A stretch of 64,000 nt of DNA from Streptacidiphilus albus JL83 (GCF_000744705.1 NZ_JQML01000001.1:8938017-9002016), one strand, 5' to 3'. Shown: positions 33,913 through 43,251, numbered from the stretch's first letter. Notes: a model not told the origin generated them from the letters alone. Numbers and translations are program-made.

Positions 33913-33963
33913 ACGGGTCCGGTGTGATGCCCTGCACGGCGCAGGGCATCACACCGGACCCGT
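33913..33963. repeat. Inverted repeat 3, perfect 23-bp arms
   Basis: Arms at 33913-33935 and 33941-33963 (starting ACGGGTCCGGTGTGATG) are perfectly complementary with only a 5-nt loop. A stem of this length is unusual for a plain terminator. It lies inside the formal 3' extension of the VOC reading frame, which argues that the extension is not functional coding sequence. Confidence 0.8.
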
Positions 33964-35146
33964 CGGCACAGGTGAATGCGGGAGAGAAGGCGCGATCGAC
34001 CGGGGAATTCGCCGCGCGCGCGTCCGGCGGAAAGTGGTCGGACGGCGGTGCCGGCAATGACGGCGAACGGGGCGCCGAACGGGTCGAGCAGCATCGCGAG
34101 CCGGCCCGCCCCCGGGGTGTCGACGGCCGGGACGATGGCGGTGGCACCCAGCTCCTGGGCCCTGGCCACGGTCGCGTCGCAGTCCTCCACCTCGAAGTAC
34201 GGGCGCCATTCGCTGGTCGATCCGCGTCGCAGGTGCTCGGCCGGGAGTTGCATGATGTCGCCGTGCACGGTCCGCTCGCCGCCGCCGGGGGGTCCGGCGG
34301 GGGTGTAGGCGATTCCCGCTCCCGAGCCCATGGTCAGATCCCGGGTGTCCCACGACAGGACGGTGCGGTAGAAGTCCTTCGCCGCCGCCGCGTCGGTGGT
34401 GCAGAGCTCGATCCGGCTGACGCTGCCGGGCCTGTCGACCAGTTCCAGGCCGTCCGTGTCCCCGGGTTCCCACACGGCGAACTCGGCGCCCGTCGGGTCG
34501 GTGAGGCCGGCCGTCCGCCCGGCGGTGAAGACCTGTGTCGGCGGGACGCGGACCGAGCCGCCTGCCTGCTCCACGGCCCCGGCGGTGGCGTCGGCGTCCA
34601 CGGTGCGGAAGTACGGCGTCCACGCGGAGGCCGCGCCCTCCTCGGTCGGCGGGCCGACGGTGCCCACTGTTCGGCCGTCCTGCTGCAGGAAGCCGTAGCC
34701 CCGGCTTCCGGCCCTGCCGACCGGAACCGCCGGCCGAACACGCCCTGGTAGAAGGCGACGGCCGCGTCGATGTCGGGTGTTCCCGGGTCGAGCCGGTTCA
34801 GCCCGCCCGGAACCGGTGCGGAGGTCAGCATCCGGTGCCCCTGTCGCGTGCGTCGTGCCTCCCGGGGACGGCAGCCCCGGGAGCTCCGGCCCAGGGTGGC
34901 AGCAGGCGCGGCCCGGCCGCAGCGCGCAACGCGGAGCGCGCAACTCGGGGCGCAGGGCGCAGGGCTCAGGGCCGGGTCCGCAGTCGGACCGAGCGGTCGC
35001 GGACCCGACCCGGTCGCGCAGTGTTCACCATTCCCACCTGGCGGCGTCTTGGTTTGTACATCGACAATCGCGCCTGGCCCACGATCAACATCGCTGGGCC
35101 GAGTACCCGTACCTTCCGGCACTCGCTGCCCCTTTGAGGAGTAGTC

Positions 35147-37036
35147 ATGCAACGCAGTCCTGAGCGGCCCGGCCGTCGGCCTCTGGTCTCCCGGATCGGA
35201 TGGCCTCTGGCACTGGCGGCTTCGGCGCTGGTCGCCGCCGCCGTCGCGTTCCAGCCGCACGGCTCTGACCCGCAGGTGAAGCTCGCCGCCAGCACCGTGC
35301 CGACGCCTTCGCACGTGGTGGTGGTGATGGAGGAGAACCACTCCTTCAGCGACATCATCGGCAACACGGCCGACGCGCCGTACATCAACAGCCTGGCGTC
35401 CCAGGGCGCGTCGATGACGAGCTACTACGGCATCACCCACCCCAGCGACCCGAACTACCTGGCCCTGTACGCCGGCAGCACCTTCGGCCTGACCGCCGAC
35501 GAGTGCCCGCTGGCCGAGGGGAACACCGCCAACCTCGGCTCCGAACTCCTCGGGGCGGGCGACACCTTCGTCGGCTACTCCGAGGGCCTGCCCTCGACCG
35601 GCTCGCAGACCTGCTCCTCGGGCGAGTACGCCAGCAAGCACTCGCCCTGGGTGAACTTCACCAACGTCCCCGCCGCCGACCAGCAGCCCTTCAGCGCGTT
35701 CCCCAGCTCCTCGAACTACGCGAGCCTGCCGACGCTCTCCTTCGTCATCCCGAACCTGGACGACGACATGCACGACGGCACCATCCAGGAGGGGGACACC
35801 TGGCTCCAGAACAGCCTCTCCTCCTACGCCACCTGGGCCAAGACCCACAACAGCCTGCTCGTCGTCACCTGGGACGAGGACGACTACACCGAGAGCAACC
35901 AGGTCCCGGCGATCATCGTCGGCCAGGGCGTCACCCCCGGCACCTACGACGAGACCGTCAACCACTACAACCTGCTGGCCACCCTGGAGGCCATGTACGG
36001 CCTGGGCCAGGTCGGCGGCAGTGCCGGGCTCTCCCCGATCACCGACATCTGGAGCGGCGGCAGCACCGGCACGGCGAACACCGTCACCGTGACCAACCCC
36101 GGCGCCCGGACCGCCACCGTCGGCACCGCCGCCTCGCTCCAGCTCGGCGCCACCGACTCGGCCTCGGGCCAGACCCTGACCTACACCGCCTCGGGCCTGC
36201 CCGCCGGACTCTCGATCAGCAGCAGCGGCCTGATCTCCGGCACCCCCACCACCTCCGGCACCGATGACGTCATCGTCACCGCGACCGACACCAGCGGCGC
36301 CACCGGCTCCGCCGCCTTCGCCTACAGCGTCAACCCCGCCACCGGCGCCGACACCGTCACCCTGACCAACCCCGGCAGCCAGACCGGCACCGTCGGCGCC
36401 GCCGCGTCGGTCCAGATCACCGGCACCGACTCCAACTCCGGCCAGGCGCTGGCCTACACCGCCACCGACCTCCCGCCCGGCCTCTCCATCGGCTCGGCCA
36501 GCGGCCTGATCTCGGGCACCCCCACCACCGCCGGCAGCTACGACGTCACCGTCAACGCCGACGACACCACCGGTGCCACCGCCGGCACCACCTTCACCTA
36601 CACCGTCGACGCCGCCACCGCCACGGACCTGTCCGGCACCTCCGTGCTGACGGTCTCCGGTCAGGCGCTGGACGACCTCAACTACTCCAGCAGCTCGGGC
36701 ACCCAGATGGTCACCCGCTCGGTGGACGGCAACACGGACGAGGACTGGCAGCTCTCCCAGAACAGTGACGGGAGCTACGCCCTGGTGAACGGCTCGTCGG
36801 GGCTGTGCCTGGACGTCAAGGGCTCCTCCACCAAGGCCGGGGCCGAGATCATCCAGTCGACCTGCACCGGCAGTGCGGCCGAGAGCTGGGTCTTCACCCC
36901 GGCGGCCGGCGGCGGCTACACCGTCGCCGCCGAGGTCAGCGGACTCCCGATGACCACCGCCTCCACCGCCAAGCACTCCCCGGTGACCCAGCAGGCGGCC
37001 AGCACCTCCGCCCTGCAGACCTGGACGCTCCAGTAG
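35147..37036 (+). CDS. Secreted phosphoesterase with Ig-like repeats and ricin-type domain
   Basis: 629 residues. A signal/anchor (residues 15-37) is followed by a phosphoesterase/acid phosphatase domain to about 300 (VVVVMEENHSFSDIIGN, HPSDPNYLALYAGSTFG, VVTWDEDDYTESNQVPAIIVG: metal- and phosphate-binding motifs of the PF04185 type). Two He_PIG-like Ig repeats follow (each with LTYTASGLPAGLSI / ISGTPTT), then a beta-trefoil ricin-like tail (GLCLDVKGSSTKAGAEIIQSTC). It is probably secreted to release phosphate from polymers or lipids; the C-terminal modules would bind carbohydrate. RBS GAGGAG. A terminator follows. Confidence 0.85.
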   Translation: MQRSPERPGRRPLVSRIGWPLALAASALVAAAVAFQPHGSDPQVKLAASTVPTPSHVVVVMEENHSFSDIIGNTADAPYINSLASQGASMTSYYGITHPSDPNYLALYAGSTFGLTADECPLAEGNTANLGSELLGAGDTFVGYSEGLPSTGSQTCSSGEYASKHSPWVNFTNVPAADQQPFSAFPSSSNYASLPTLSFVIPNLDDDMHDGTIQEGDTWLQNSLSSYATWAKTHNSLLVVTWDEDDYTESNQVPAIIVGQGVTPGTYDETVNHYNLLATLEAMYGLGQVGGSAGLSPITDIWSGGSTGTANTVTVTNPGARTATVGTAASLQLGATDSASGQTLTYTASGLPAGLSISSSGLISGTPTTSGTDDVIVTATDTSGATGSAAFAYSVNPATGADTVTLTNPGSQTGTVGAAASVQITGTDSNSGQALAYTATDLPPGLSIGSASGLISGTPTTAGSYDVTVNADDTTGATAGTTFTYTVDAATATDLSGTSVLTVSGQALDDLNYSSSSGTQMVTRSVDGNTDEDWQLSQNSDGSYALVNGSSGLCLDVKGSSTKAGAEIIQSTCTGSAAESWVFTPAAGGGYTVAAEVSGLPMTTASTAKHSPVTQQAASTSALQTWTLQ

Positions 37037-37042
37037 TGCACC

Positions 37043-37074
37043 GGCCCTCGGCATCCGGACGGATGCCGAGGGCC
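37043..37074. terminator. Bidirectional hairpin terminator
   Basis: GGCCCTCGGCATC / GATGCCGAGGGCC, a 13-bp stem with loop CGGACG, 7 bp after the phosphoesterase stop and facing the end of the TetR gene. Confidence 0.85.
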
Positions 37075-37133
37075 GCCAGCAGCACGAACCAGTCGTGGAC
37101 CGGGTCGCCGTCACCGCTCCGCGCGCCGCTCCG

Positions 37134-37736
37134 CTAGGGGCGATGGGCGGCGACGAGGGGCATGAAGAGGTCGTCCACGATCGCGAGGACCCGCTCCGGG
37201 GGGATCGGCTTGTAGGTCATCAGCATCTCGTGGCGCATCAGGTCGAACGGCATGGCCAGGACGGCCGGGGGGATGCGGTCGAGGTCGATCTCGCCACGCT
37301 GGTGCGCCCGGACGAAGATCTGGTCCGACGACAGCGGACGGTCGGCCATGATCTTCTCGCGGACCTCGGCCGGGGTCAGGCCGGTGCTGGCCAGCAGGCC
37401 CGAGAAGGTGGCGCTGACGATGGTGGCGAAGCCGACCCGCAGGCCGCTGGTGTTGTTGAGCAGCGCGATCAGGTCGTCGCGCAGGTCGCCGGTGTCGGGG
37501 ATGTCGACGGGGTGCGTCGTGCCGTAGTGGCGGATGGCCGCGAGCACCAGGTCGTCCTTGTTGGGCCAGCGGCGGTACAGCACCGCCACGCCCGTCCTCG
37601 CGCGGGCCGCGACCGACTCCATGGTCAGTCTGGCGAAGCCGACCTCGACGAGGTCCTGCCACGCGGCGTCCAGCAGCGCGGCCTCCAGTTCCTCCCCGCG
37701 CCGCCGTTGCCGGGTCCGTTGTGCCTGCTCCGTCAT
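37134..37736 (-). CDS. TetR-family repressor of the adjacent MFS pump
   Basis: 200 residues: N-terminal HTH (LLDAAWQDLVEVGFARLTMESVAARARTG, then VAVLYRRWPNKDDLVLAA) and a ligand-binding C-terminal domain of the TetR_C type. It is divergent from the DHA2 transporter gene with 106 bp between, the classic arrangement for ligand-released control of efflux. Direct repeats AATAAGAGA flank the transporter promoter and are candidate operators. Confidence 0.85.
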   Translation of the reverse strand: MTEQAQRTRQRRRGEELEAALLDAAWQDLVEVGFARLTMESVAARARTGVAVLYRRWPNKDDLVLAAIRHYGTTHPVDIPDTGDLRDDLIALLNNTSGLRVGFATIVSATFSGLLASTGLTPAEVREKIMADRPLSSDQIFVRAHQRGEIDLDRIPPAVLAMPFDLMRHEMLMTYKPIPPERVLAIVDDLFMPLVAAHRP

Positions 37737-37762
37737 GCCGACCAGGATAGCGGCTCGCGAAA

Positions 37763-37813
37763 AATAAGAGAGGCTTGCACTCCTTAATGGCCCGCCCTAC
37801 TCTCAATAAGAGA
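37763..37813 (+). promoter_or_regulatory. MFS promoter flanked by AATAAGAGA direct repeats
   Basis: TTGCAC (37775) and TACTCT (37798) with a 17-bp spacer form a good promoter. AATAAGAGA occurs at 37763-37771 and 37805-37813, 42 bp apart (about four helical turns), bracketing it. TCTC-AATAA-GAGA around the second copy is also a short palindrome. Likely target of the divergent TetR protein. Confidence 0.5.
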
Positions 37814-37842
37814 AGAGTTCATATCTTATGGAGGAGAGTGGC

Positions 37843-39315
37843 GTGGCAGCGACACCAGCGAAGCCCGCAGCCGAGAAGCTGGACCCGGCAGTGGTCAAGA
37901 CCGCTCTGATCCTCATCGTCGGCGGCATGGCCGTCGTCTTCGACACCACGATCGTCAGCGTCGCCCTGCACACGCTCTCGGCGAAGCTGGACGCCTCGGT
38001 CAGCACGATCCAGTGGGTCACCACCGGCTACCTGCTGGCACTCGGCATCGCGGTGCCGCTCAGCACGTGGGGCCTGCAGCGGTTCGGCGGCAAGCGGCTG
38101 TGGATCTTCTCCCTCGCCGTCTTCCTCCTCGGCTCGGTCGGCTCCAGCCTCGCCTGGAACGTCGACTCGCTCATCGGCTGGCGGGTGGTGCAGGGCCTCG
38201 GCGGCGGCCTCATGCTCCCGCTGATGAGCACGCTCATCTTCCAGGCCGCCGGCGGCAGGTCGCTCGGGCGGCTCGTGACCTACGTCGCGCTGCCGGCGCT
38301 GCTCGGCCCGGTCCTGGGCCCGGTGATCGGCGGTGCCATTCTGACGCACCTGAGTTGGCGGTTCATGTTCTGGGTGAACGTGCCGTTCTGCGTCGTCGGC
38401 ATCCTGCTCGCCTGGCGTCACCTGAACGTCGACGAACCCGCCCGCCCGGGCCCTGCGGCCGCCGGGCGGAGGCTCGACGTACCGGGACTGCTCCTGATCG
38501 CGCCGGGCACCTCGGTCGTCCTGCTCGGCCTGGCCAACGCGGGCACCGCCGGCGGGTTCGGCCACCCGGACGTGATCATCCCGCTCGTGGTCGGCGCCGC
38601 GCTGCTCGCGGCCTTCGCCGGCTACGCGCTGCGCACCAGCAGCCCCCTGGTCGAGGTCCGGCTGCTGGCCAAGCGGTCGGTCGGCTCCTCCAGCGCGGTG
38701 CTGTTCTTCTCCGGCTTCTCGCTGTACGGAGCGATGCTCCTGCTGCCGCTGTTCTACCAGGAGGTGCGCGGCACCACCGCGCTCGCCGCCGGAGTCATGC
38801 TCGTTCCGCAGGGGATGGGCACCCTCCTGTCCCGCACGATCGCCGGCAGCAGGATCGACCGGTTCGGCTCGCGCGCCATCGCGCTGGTCGGTTTCGCCGT
38901 CGTCGTGGCGGCGACCGTCCCGTTCGCCATGGCCGGACCGCACACCAACGCCTGGCTGCTCGCGCTGTGGATGGTCATCCGAGGCTTCGGACTCGGGGCG
39001 GTGACCATGCCGGTGATGGTCGCCGGCTACATCGGCCTGGACAAGCAGCAGATCCCGCACTCCAGCGTGCTCACCAGGACCGCACAGCAGATCGGCGGCT
39101 CGTTCGGCACCGCCGTCCTGGCGGTGATCCTCGAAAGCGCCGTCGCCGCGCACCCGGCCTCACTGGCGGACGCCTTCCACGTGGCGTTCTGGTGGTCCGT
39201 GGGCTTCTCCGCCATCGCCGTGCTGCTCTGCCTGTGGCTCCCCGGCGTCCAACCGGCGGCCCGGGCCGATCGCGACAACGACCCTGCCCGGCGCGCCGAT
39301 TCCGTCAAGGCCTGA
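37843..39315 (+). CDS. DHA2-family (EmrB/QacA-like) drug efflux transporter
   Basis: About 490 residues with 14 predicted membrane segments. Motif-like regions include VVFDTTIVSVALHTLS (DHA2 motif D1 region), GWRVVQGLGGGLMLPL and LGPVLGPVIGGAILTHLSWR (motif C, antiporter). The GTG at 37843 is chosen because GGAGGAG lies 7 bp upstream; that sequence is itself part of an in-frame ATG-GAG-GAG at 37828, an alternative start. Controlled by the divergent TetR protein. Exported drug unknown. Confidence 0.88.
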   Translation: MAATPAKPAAEKLDPAVVKTALILIVGGMAVVFDTTIVSVALHTLSAKLDASVSTIQWVTTGYLLALGIAVPLSTWGLQRFGGKRLWIFSLAVFLLGSVGSSLAWNVDSLIGWRVVQGLGGGLMLPLMSTLIFQAAGGRSLGRLVTYVALPALLGPVLGPVIGGAILTHLSWRFMFWVNVPFCVVGILLAWRHLNVDEPARPGPAAAGRRLDVPGLLLIAPGTSVVLLGLANAGTAGGFGHPDVIIPLVVGAALLAAFAGYALRTSSPLVEVRLLAKRSVGSSSAVLFFSGFSLYGAMLLLPLFYQEVRGTTALAAGVMLVPQGMGTLLSRTIAGSRIDRFGSRAIALVGFAVVVAATVPFAMAGPHTNAWLLALWMVIRGFGLGAVTMPVMVAGYIGLDKQQIPHSSVLTRTAQQIGGSFGTAVLAVILESAVAAHPASLADAFHVAFWWSVGFSAIAVLLCLWLPGVQPAARADRDNDPARRADSVKA

Positions 39316-39326
39316 GCGAACGGCGG

Positions 39327-39362
39327 GGCGGGAGCGGGGCCGGGTGCACCGCCCCTCCCGCC
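39327..39362. terminator. Hairpin between convergent genes
   Basis: GGCGGGAG / CTCCCGCC arms with a 20-nt GC-rich loop, 12 bp after the efflux gene stop and facing the end of the DUF1330 gene. Confidence 0.5.
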
Positions 39363-39413
39363 CGCTCGGGGACCGGTCCGTGCCTCGGTCCGGGCCTCGG
39401 CGCTGCGCACCCG

Positions 39414-39746
39414 CTAGTGGTGGGCCAGCGAGTCCGCGCCCCGGTAGCCCTCCGGGACCCCGTTGAGCAGGATGATGTCACCCTCGATGCTGTTGGTGCG
39501 CAGCGCGGTGATCTCCTGGTAGGCGGGGGAGTGGTACCAGCCGTGCGCCTGCTCCCGGTCGGGGAACTCGATCAGGATCGCGCCCGGCCCCCAACTGCCC
39601 TCGACGACCGTGAAGTCGTCGCCGTGGGCGCGGAACCGCCCGCCGAACGGGTCGAGGGTGGCGTCGATGCGCTGGAGGTACTCGACCACCTCCGCGTTCG
39701 GCTGGGCGGGGACGGAGCGGACGTGCATCAGGGCGTAGGCGGTCAT
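39414..39746 (-). CDS. DUF1330 protein
   Basis: 110 residues, a ferredoxin-like dimeric alpha/beta barrel fold. Conserved features are YALMHVRSV at the start, LDPFGGRFRAHG, VVEGSWGPGAILIEFPD and WYHSPAYQEI, all typical of DUF1330. Start ATG at 39746 follows AAGGAG; a longer in-frame extension is not supported. The biochemical role is not established. Confidence 0.85.
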   Translation of the reverse strand: MTAYALMHVRSVPAQPNAEVVEYLQRIDATLDPFGGRFRAHGDDFTVVEGSWGPGAILIEFPDREQAHGWYHSPAYQEITALRTNSIEGDIILLNGVPEGYRGADSLAHH

Positions 39747-40016
39747 GGAGAACTCCTTCGTCGGTGTGGTGCGGCGGGGCCGTGCTGACGGGTACGACAC
39801 TACGAAGAGGCAGCCGACGGGGAATCAGTCAGCCATAGGTACTTTCCGCGGATCGACCGCAGCGGCGGACCGTGATCCCGTTCCGCTCACCCGGCGTGAC
39901 CGCCCCGGGCTGCTGTCGGTGATCTGTGCGAGGATCACCGCCAGGGCGGCGCTGCCCATCGCCGTGGGAGCGCACGGCCCCGGCAGGTAGGCGTTCGGAC
40001 GTTCACGGGGGTCATC

Positions 40017-40865
40017 GTGTGCACGGTGTTCGTCAGTATCGAGCCGTCCTCGGCCGTTCCGGTCCTGCTCCTCTCGGTCCGGGACGAGTACCTCGGCCGG
40101 CGGTGGCTGCCGCCGGAGCACCACTGGCCGTCGCGGCCCGGTCTCGCCGGCGGCCTTGACCTGGTGGCGGGCGGAACCTGGCTCGCGGTCGACCCGGGCC
40201 GCGAGCCGGCGGACGGACCCGTGGCCGCGTGCCTCCTCAACGGCTTCGGCCCCACGGCGCCGCCGGAGATCCGGCTCTCCCGTGGAGAGCTGCCGCTCAT
40301 CGCCGCGAGCACCGCCGGGCTCGACCGCATCGAGCCGGAGCGGTACGACCCGTTCCACCTGGTCCTGGCCCGGTCGACCGGGGTGCGGCTGCTGAGCTGG
40401 AGCGGGAACAGGCTGGAGGACCGCGAACTGCCGCCCGGTCTCAGCGTCGTCCTCAACGACGGGCTGGAGGGACGGGCGGAGAACCGGACCTCCTCGCCGC
40501 AGGTCAGCGCGATGATGACCGCCCGCGCGGAACACTTCCGGGCCCGGCTGGAAACCGTGGCGCGCCCGGAGCCGGTGGACGGTCCGACCGAGGAGGCATG
40601 GGGCGATTGGTTGCCGATCGCCTGCGGCGACGGCCTGGGCCTCGACGATCCGGCCGCCCTGATCCAGCGCCGGGACTTCGGTGACGGGCGGATCTGGGGC
40701 TCGACCTCGATCGCCCTGATCGCACTGGCGCCCTCCGGCGCGCGGTACGACTTCAGCCCGGCACCGAGCAGCGGATCCTGGCGCAGGATCGACCTGGCTC
40801 CCGGTGGGGCCCAGGTCGAGCGGGAGAGCCGCGTCGGGAGGGGGCCGGCCGCCGGAGCGCCGTAG
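40017..40865 (+). CDS. NRDE/TANGO2-family protein
   Basis: 282 residues beginning MCTVFVS: the cysteine at position 2 would be exposed as an N-terminal nucleophile after methionine removal, as in the NRDE (TANGO2-like) family, which contains an Asn-Arg-Asp-Glu motif. The family-type stretches GGLDLVAGGTWLAVD and DPFHLVLA are present; the NRDE tetrad itself is modified here. Role uncertain (haem or lipid handling has been proposed for TANGO2). The GTG start follows ACGGGGGTCATC. The stop is only 9 bp before the LitR-like gene, so they may be co-transcribed. Confidence 0.7.
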   Translation: MCTVFVSIEPSSAVPVLLLSVRDEYLGRRWLPPEHHWPSRPGLAGGLDLVAGGTWLAVDPGREPADGPVAACLLNGFGPTAPPEIRLSRGELPLIAASTAGLDRIEPERYDPFHLVLARSTGVRLLSWSGNRLEDRELPPGLSVVLNDGLEGRAENRTSSPQVSAMMTARAEHFRARLETVARPEPVDGPTEEAWGDWLPIACGDGLGLDDPAALIQRRDFGDGRIWGSTSIALIALAPSGARYDFSPAPSSGSWRRIDLAPGGAQVERESRVGRGPAAGAP

Positions 40866-40874
40866 GGTCGTGCC

Positions 40875-41873
40875 GTGGACGACTTTGCGGAGCGGGACGC
40901 CTCGTCGGCGGGGCTGCCCACCGGGGAGGTCGCCCGGCGCCTCGGTGTCTCGCCGGTGACGCTGCGCTCCTGGGAGCGCCGCTACGGGCTGGGGCCGGCC
41001 GACCGTGCGGACGGGCGCCATCGCCGGTGGACCGGTGCGGACATCGCCCGGCTGGCGGTGATGTGCCGGCTGACCGCGGACGGTGTCCCGCCCGCGGAGG
41101 CGGCCCGGCTGGCCGCGGGGCCGCCGGCCGGATCCGGTGCGGAGACGGCGCCCGAAGCACCCGGCGCTGCCGGGCGGCAACCTGCGGGGGACGGCGGAGC
41201 CGGTGGCCGGGCCCGGGCCCGGGGACTGGTGCGAGCCGCGGAGCGGCTCGACGGGCCTGCGGTGGCGCAGTCGCTGCGCCGGGCCGTCGCCGAACTGGGG
41301 ATCCTGGCGGCCTGGGAGGACGTGATGACGCCCGCGCTGCGCGCAGCGGGCCGCAGCTGGGTGGCGTCGGGCGAGCGGTACGTGGCGGTGGAGCACCTGC
41401 TGTCCTGGCATGTCTCGGCAGCGCTGCGGCAGGCCACCGACTGCCCGGCCGTGCCGGGGCCGCCGGTGCTGCTGGCGGCCGTACCGGGGGAGCGGCACTC
41501 GCTGCCGCTCGACGCCCTGGCCGCCCTGCTGTCGGAGCGCGGCGTGGGCTTCCGGACGTTCGGCGCGGCGGTTCCGGCCGAGGCACTGCTGGAGGCCTGT
41601 CGACGCCTCGGCCCGGCCGCCGTGCTGCTGTGGTCGCAGACGACGGCGACCGCCGACGCGGGGCTGCCGCGTGCGGTACTTGGCGGCCGCTGGGGCGTCT
41701 CCGGTTCCCGGCGGCACCCGGTGCTGCTGCTGGCCGGGCCCGGGTGGCGGGCGGGCTCGGCACCCGCCGGATGCCTGCGCCCGAGGAGCCTGTCCGCCGC
41801 CCTGGCCCTGCTCACGGGCCTGCGCCTGCCGCAGCCCGGCGTGGGCGCGTCGACCGGGCCGGAGGCGCGGTAG
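40875..41873 (+). CDS. litR: LitR/CarH-type MerR regulator with B12-binding domain
   Basis: 332 residues. The N-terminal MerR HTH is LPTGEVARRLGVSPVTLRSWERRYG. A four-helix B12 cap carries W...EH (GRSWVASGERYVAVEHLLSWH), and a Rossmann-like B12-binding domain carries the candidate lower ligand histidine in GERHSLPLDALAALL. In CarH/LitR these residues bind adenosylcobalamin, and light releases the protein from DNA. The spacing between W and EH is one residue longer than in CarH. It converges on a photolyase gene 19 bp away, supporting a light-response role. Confidence 0.8.
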   Translation: MDDFAERDASSAGLPTGEVARRLGVSPVTLRSWERRYGLGPADRADGRHRRWTGADIARLAVMCRLTADGVPPAEAARLAAGPPAGSGAETAPEAPGAAGRQPAGDGGAGGRARARGLVRAAERLDGPAVAQSLRRAVAELGILAAWEDVMTPALRAAGRSWVASGERYVAVEHLLSWHVSAALRQATDCPAVPGPPVLLAAVPGERHSLPLDALAALLSERGVGFRTFGAAVPAEALLEACRRLGPAAVLLWSQTTATADAGLPRAVLGGRWGVSGSRRHPVLLLAGPGWRAGSAPAGCLRPRSLSAALALLTGLRLPQPGVGASTGPEAR

Positions 41874-41892
41874 CGGCAGCTGTGGCCGTCGG

Positions 41893-43251
41893 CTAGGGGC
41901 GGCTGCCGCGGAACCGGCTCAGGCCCTGGTCGAGCTGTACCAGGGGCTCGGGGTAGTCGAGTTCGGCCCGGAGCGCGCGCGGGAGCTTCCAGGGTTCGTG
42001 GACGGCCGGCGCCGCCAGCCGGGACAGTTCGGGCAGCCAGCGGCGGACATAGGCGCCGTCCGGGTCGTAGCGCTTGGCCTGGGTGACGGGGTTGAGGACC
42101 CGGTTGGGGCGGGTGTCGGTGCCGGTACCGGCGACCCACTGCCAGTTGAGCTGATTGTTGGCCACGTCGCCGTCGACCAGGAGCGACAGGAAGTACCGGG
42201 CTCCGGCGCGCCAGTCCAGGTAGAGCGTCTTGCAGAGGAAGCTCGCGGCCAGCAGCCGGCCCCGGTTGTGCATCCACCCCTCCTGCCGGAGCTGGCGCAT
42301 CGCGGCGTCCACGATCGGATAGCCGGTGCGGCCCTGCTGCCAGGCCTCCAACTCCTCCGGCGCGTCGCGCCAGTCGTCGCTCCGGGTGCGGTAGTCGTGC
42401 GCGGCGGCGTCGGGTCGGGCGGCGAGGACCTGGTGGTGGAAGTCCCGCCAGGCGAGCTGGCGTTCGAAGGCTCTGGCCCCGGGGCTGGTACGGGCGCGGG
42501 CGGCCTGGACCAGCTCGGTCGGCGAGAGGCAGCCGAAGTGGAGGAAGGGCGAGAGCCGCGAGGTCAGATCGTCGGCGAGGGCGTCGTGTCCCTCCTCGTA
42601 GCCGTCGATACGGTCGCCGTACCAGGCGTTCCAGCGCCTGCGGCCCTCGCTCTCCCCACCGGACATGAGCAGCGGCGACAGCAGCCCGGGCCCGGGGCGT
42701 TCCGGCAGCGGGGCGGAAGGAACCCCGGCGGGGGTGCCCAGCCGCCGGGGTGCGGGCAGCGGATCGCGCAGCCGCTGCCCCGCCCACTGGCGGAAGTACG
42801 GGGTGAAGACCGCGTAGTGGTGCGAGCCCGCCGGTGTCACCGCGCCGGGCGCCACCGCGGTCACCACCTGCTCGTGGACCACCAGCCGGACCCGGTACGA
42901 GGCCAGAACCGCCCGCAGCCGCTGCTCACGGGCGCGGGCGAACGCCGTGTGACCGGCCGCGACGTGCACCTCCTGAGCACCGGTCAGGCCGGCCAGCCGG
43001 GCCGCCTCGACGGCCGTCCCACCGTGGCGCAGGACGAGTCGGCTGCCGCGTTCGCGCAGCGAGGCGTCGAGGTCGGCCAGACTGTCGGCCAGGAAGGCCG
43101 CGCGGTTGGGGACGCCGAAACCGACCGCGGCAATCGCCGGGTCCTGCACGAAGAGCGGGATCACCTGGTCGGCTCCGTGGGCCGCTGCGTGGAGGACGGG
43201 ATTGTCCCGGACCCGCAGATCGCTGGTGAACAGGCAGATACGGACGTTCAT
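41893..43251 (-). CDS. phr: Deoxyribodipyrimidine photolyase
   Basis: 452 residues of the class I CPD photolyase/cryptochrome family, which repairs cyclobutane pyrimidine dimers using FADH and blue light. The N-terminal alpha/beta antenna domain begins ICLFTSDLRVRDNPVL. The FAD-binding part contains SRLSPFLHFGCLSP, QLAWRDFHH, GWMHNRGRLLAASFL and NQLNWQWVAGTGTD, including the conserved Trp residues. It converges on the LitR-like gene. It is probably light-induced. Confidence 0.93.
   Translation of the reverse strand: MNVRICLFTSDLRVRDNPVLHAAAHGADQVIPLFVQDPAIAAVGFGVPNRAAFLADSLADLDASLRERGSRLVLRHGGTAVEAARLAGLTGAQEVHVAAGHTAFARAREQRLRAVLASYRVRLVVHEQVVTAVAPGAVTPAGSHHYAVFTPYFRQWAGQRLRDPLPAPRRLGTPAGVPSAPLPERPGPGLLSPLLMSGGESEGRRRWNAWYGDRIDGYEEGHDALADDLTSRLSPFLHFGCLSPTELVQAARARTSPGARAFERQLAWRDFHHQVLAARPDAAAHDYRTRSDDWRDAPEELEAWQQGRTGYPIVDAAMRQLRQEGWMHNRGRLLAASFLCKTLYLDWRAGARYFLSLLVDGDVANNQLNWQWVAGTGTDTRPNRVLNPVTQAKRYDPDGAYVRRWLPELSRLAAPAVHEPWKLPRALRAELDYPEPLVQLDQGLSRFRGSRP

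Larger units (their letters stand above)
33822..34831 (-). pseudogene. Two-domain VOC/glyoxalase-like protein, frameshifted
   Basis: The N-terminus (MLTSAPVPGG...DIDAAVAFYQGVFG) reads in one frame to about 34700; the rest (YGFLQQDGRTVGTVGPPTEEG, TDPTGAEFAVWEPGD, a second domain with TTDAAAAKDFYRTVLSW) continues in another. The break falls at a run of four C on the plus strand (34699-34702); one more base would restore GPEAGGYGF, the usual family sequence. Family similarity ends near 34060, so the reading on to 33822 is probably non-native. VOC proteins bind metals or small molecules; the role is unknown. Could be decay or a sequencing indel. Confidence 0.75.

Noticed and set aside
35023..35040. 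PHO-box-like GTTCACC upstream of the secreted phosphoesterase
   Set aside because: Only one unit fits; the adjacent 11-bp unit (CCACCTGGCGG) matches the PhoP repeat poorly, so I do not call a PHO box.
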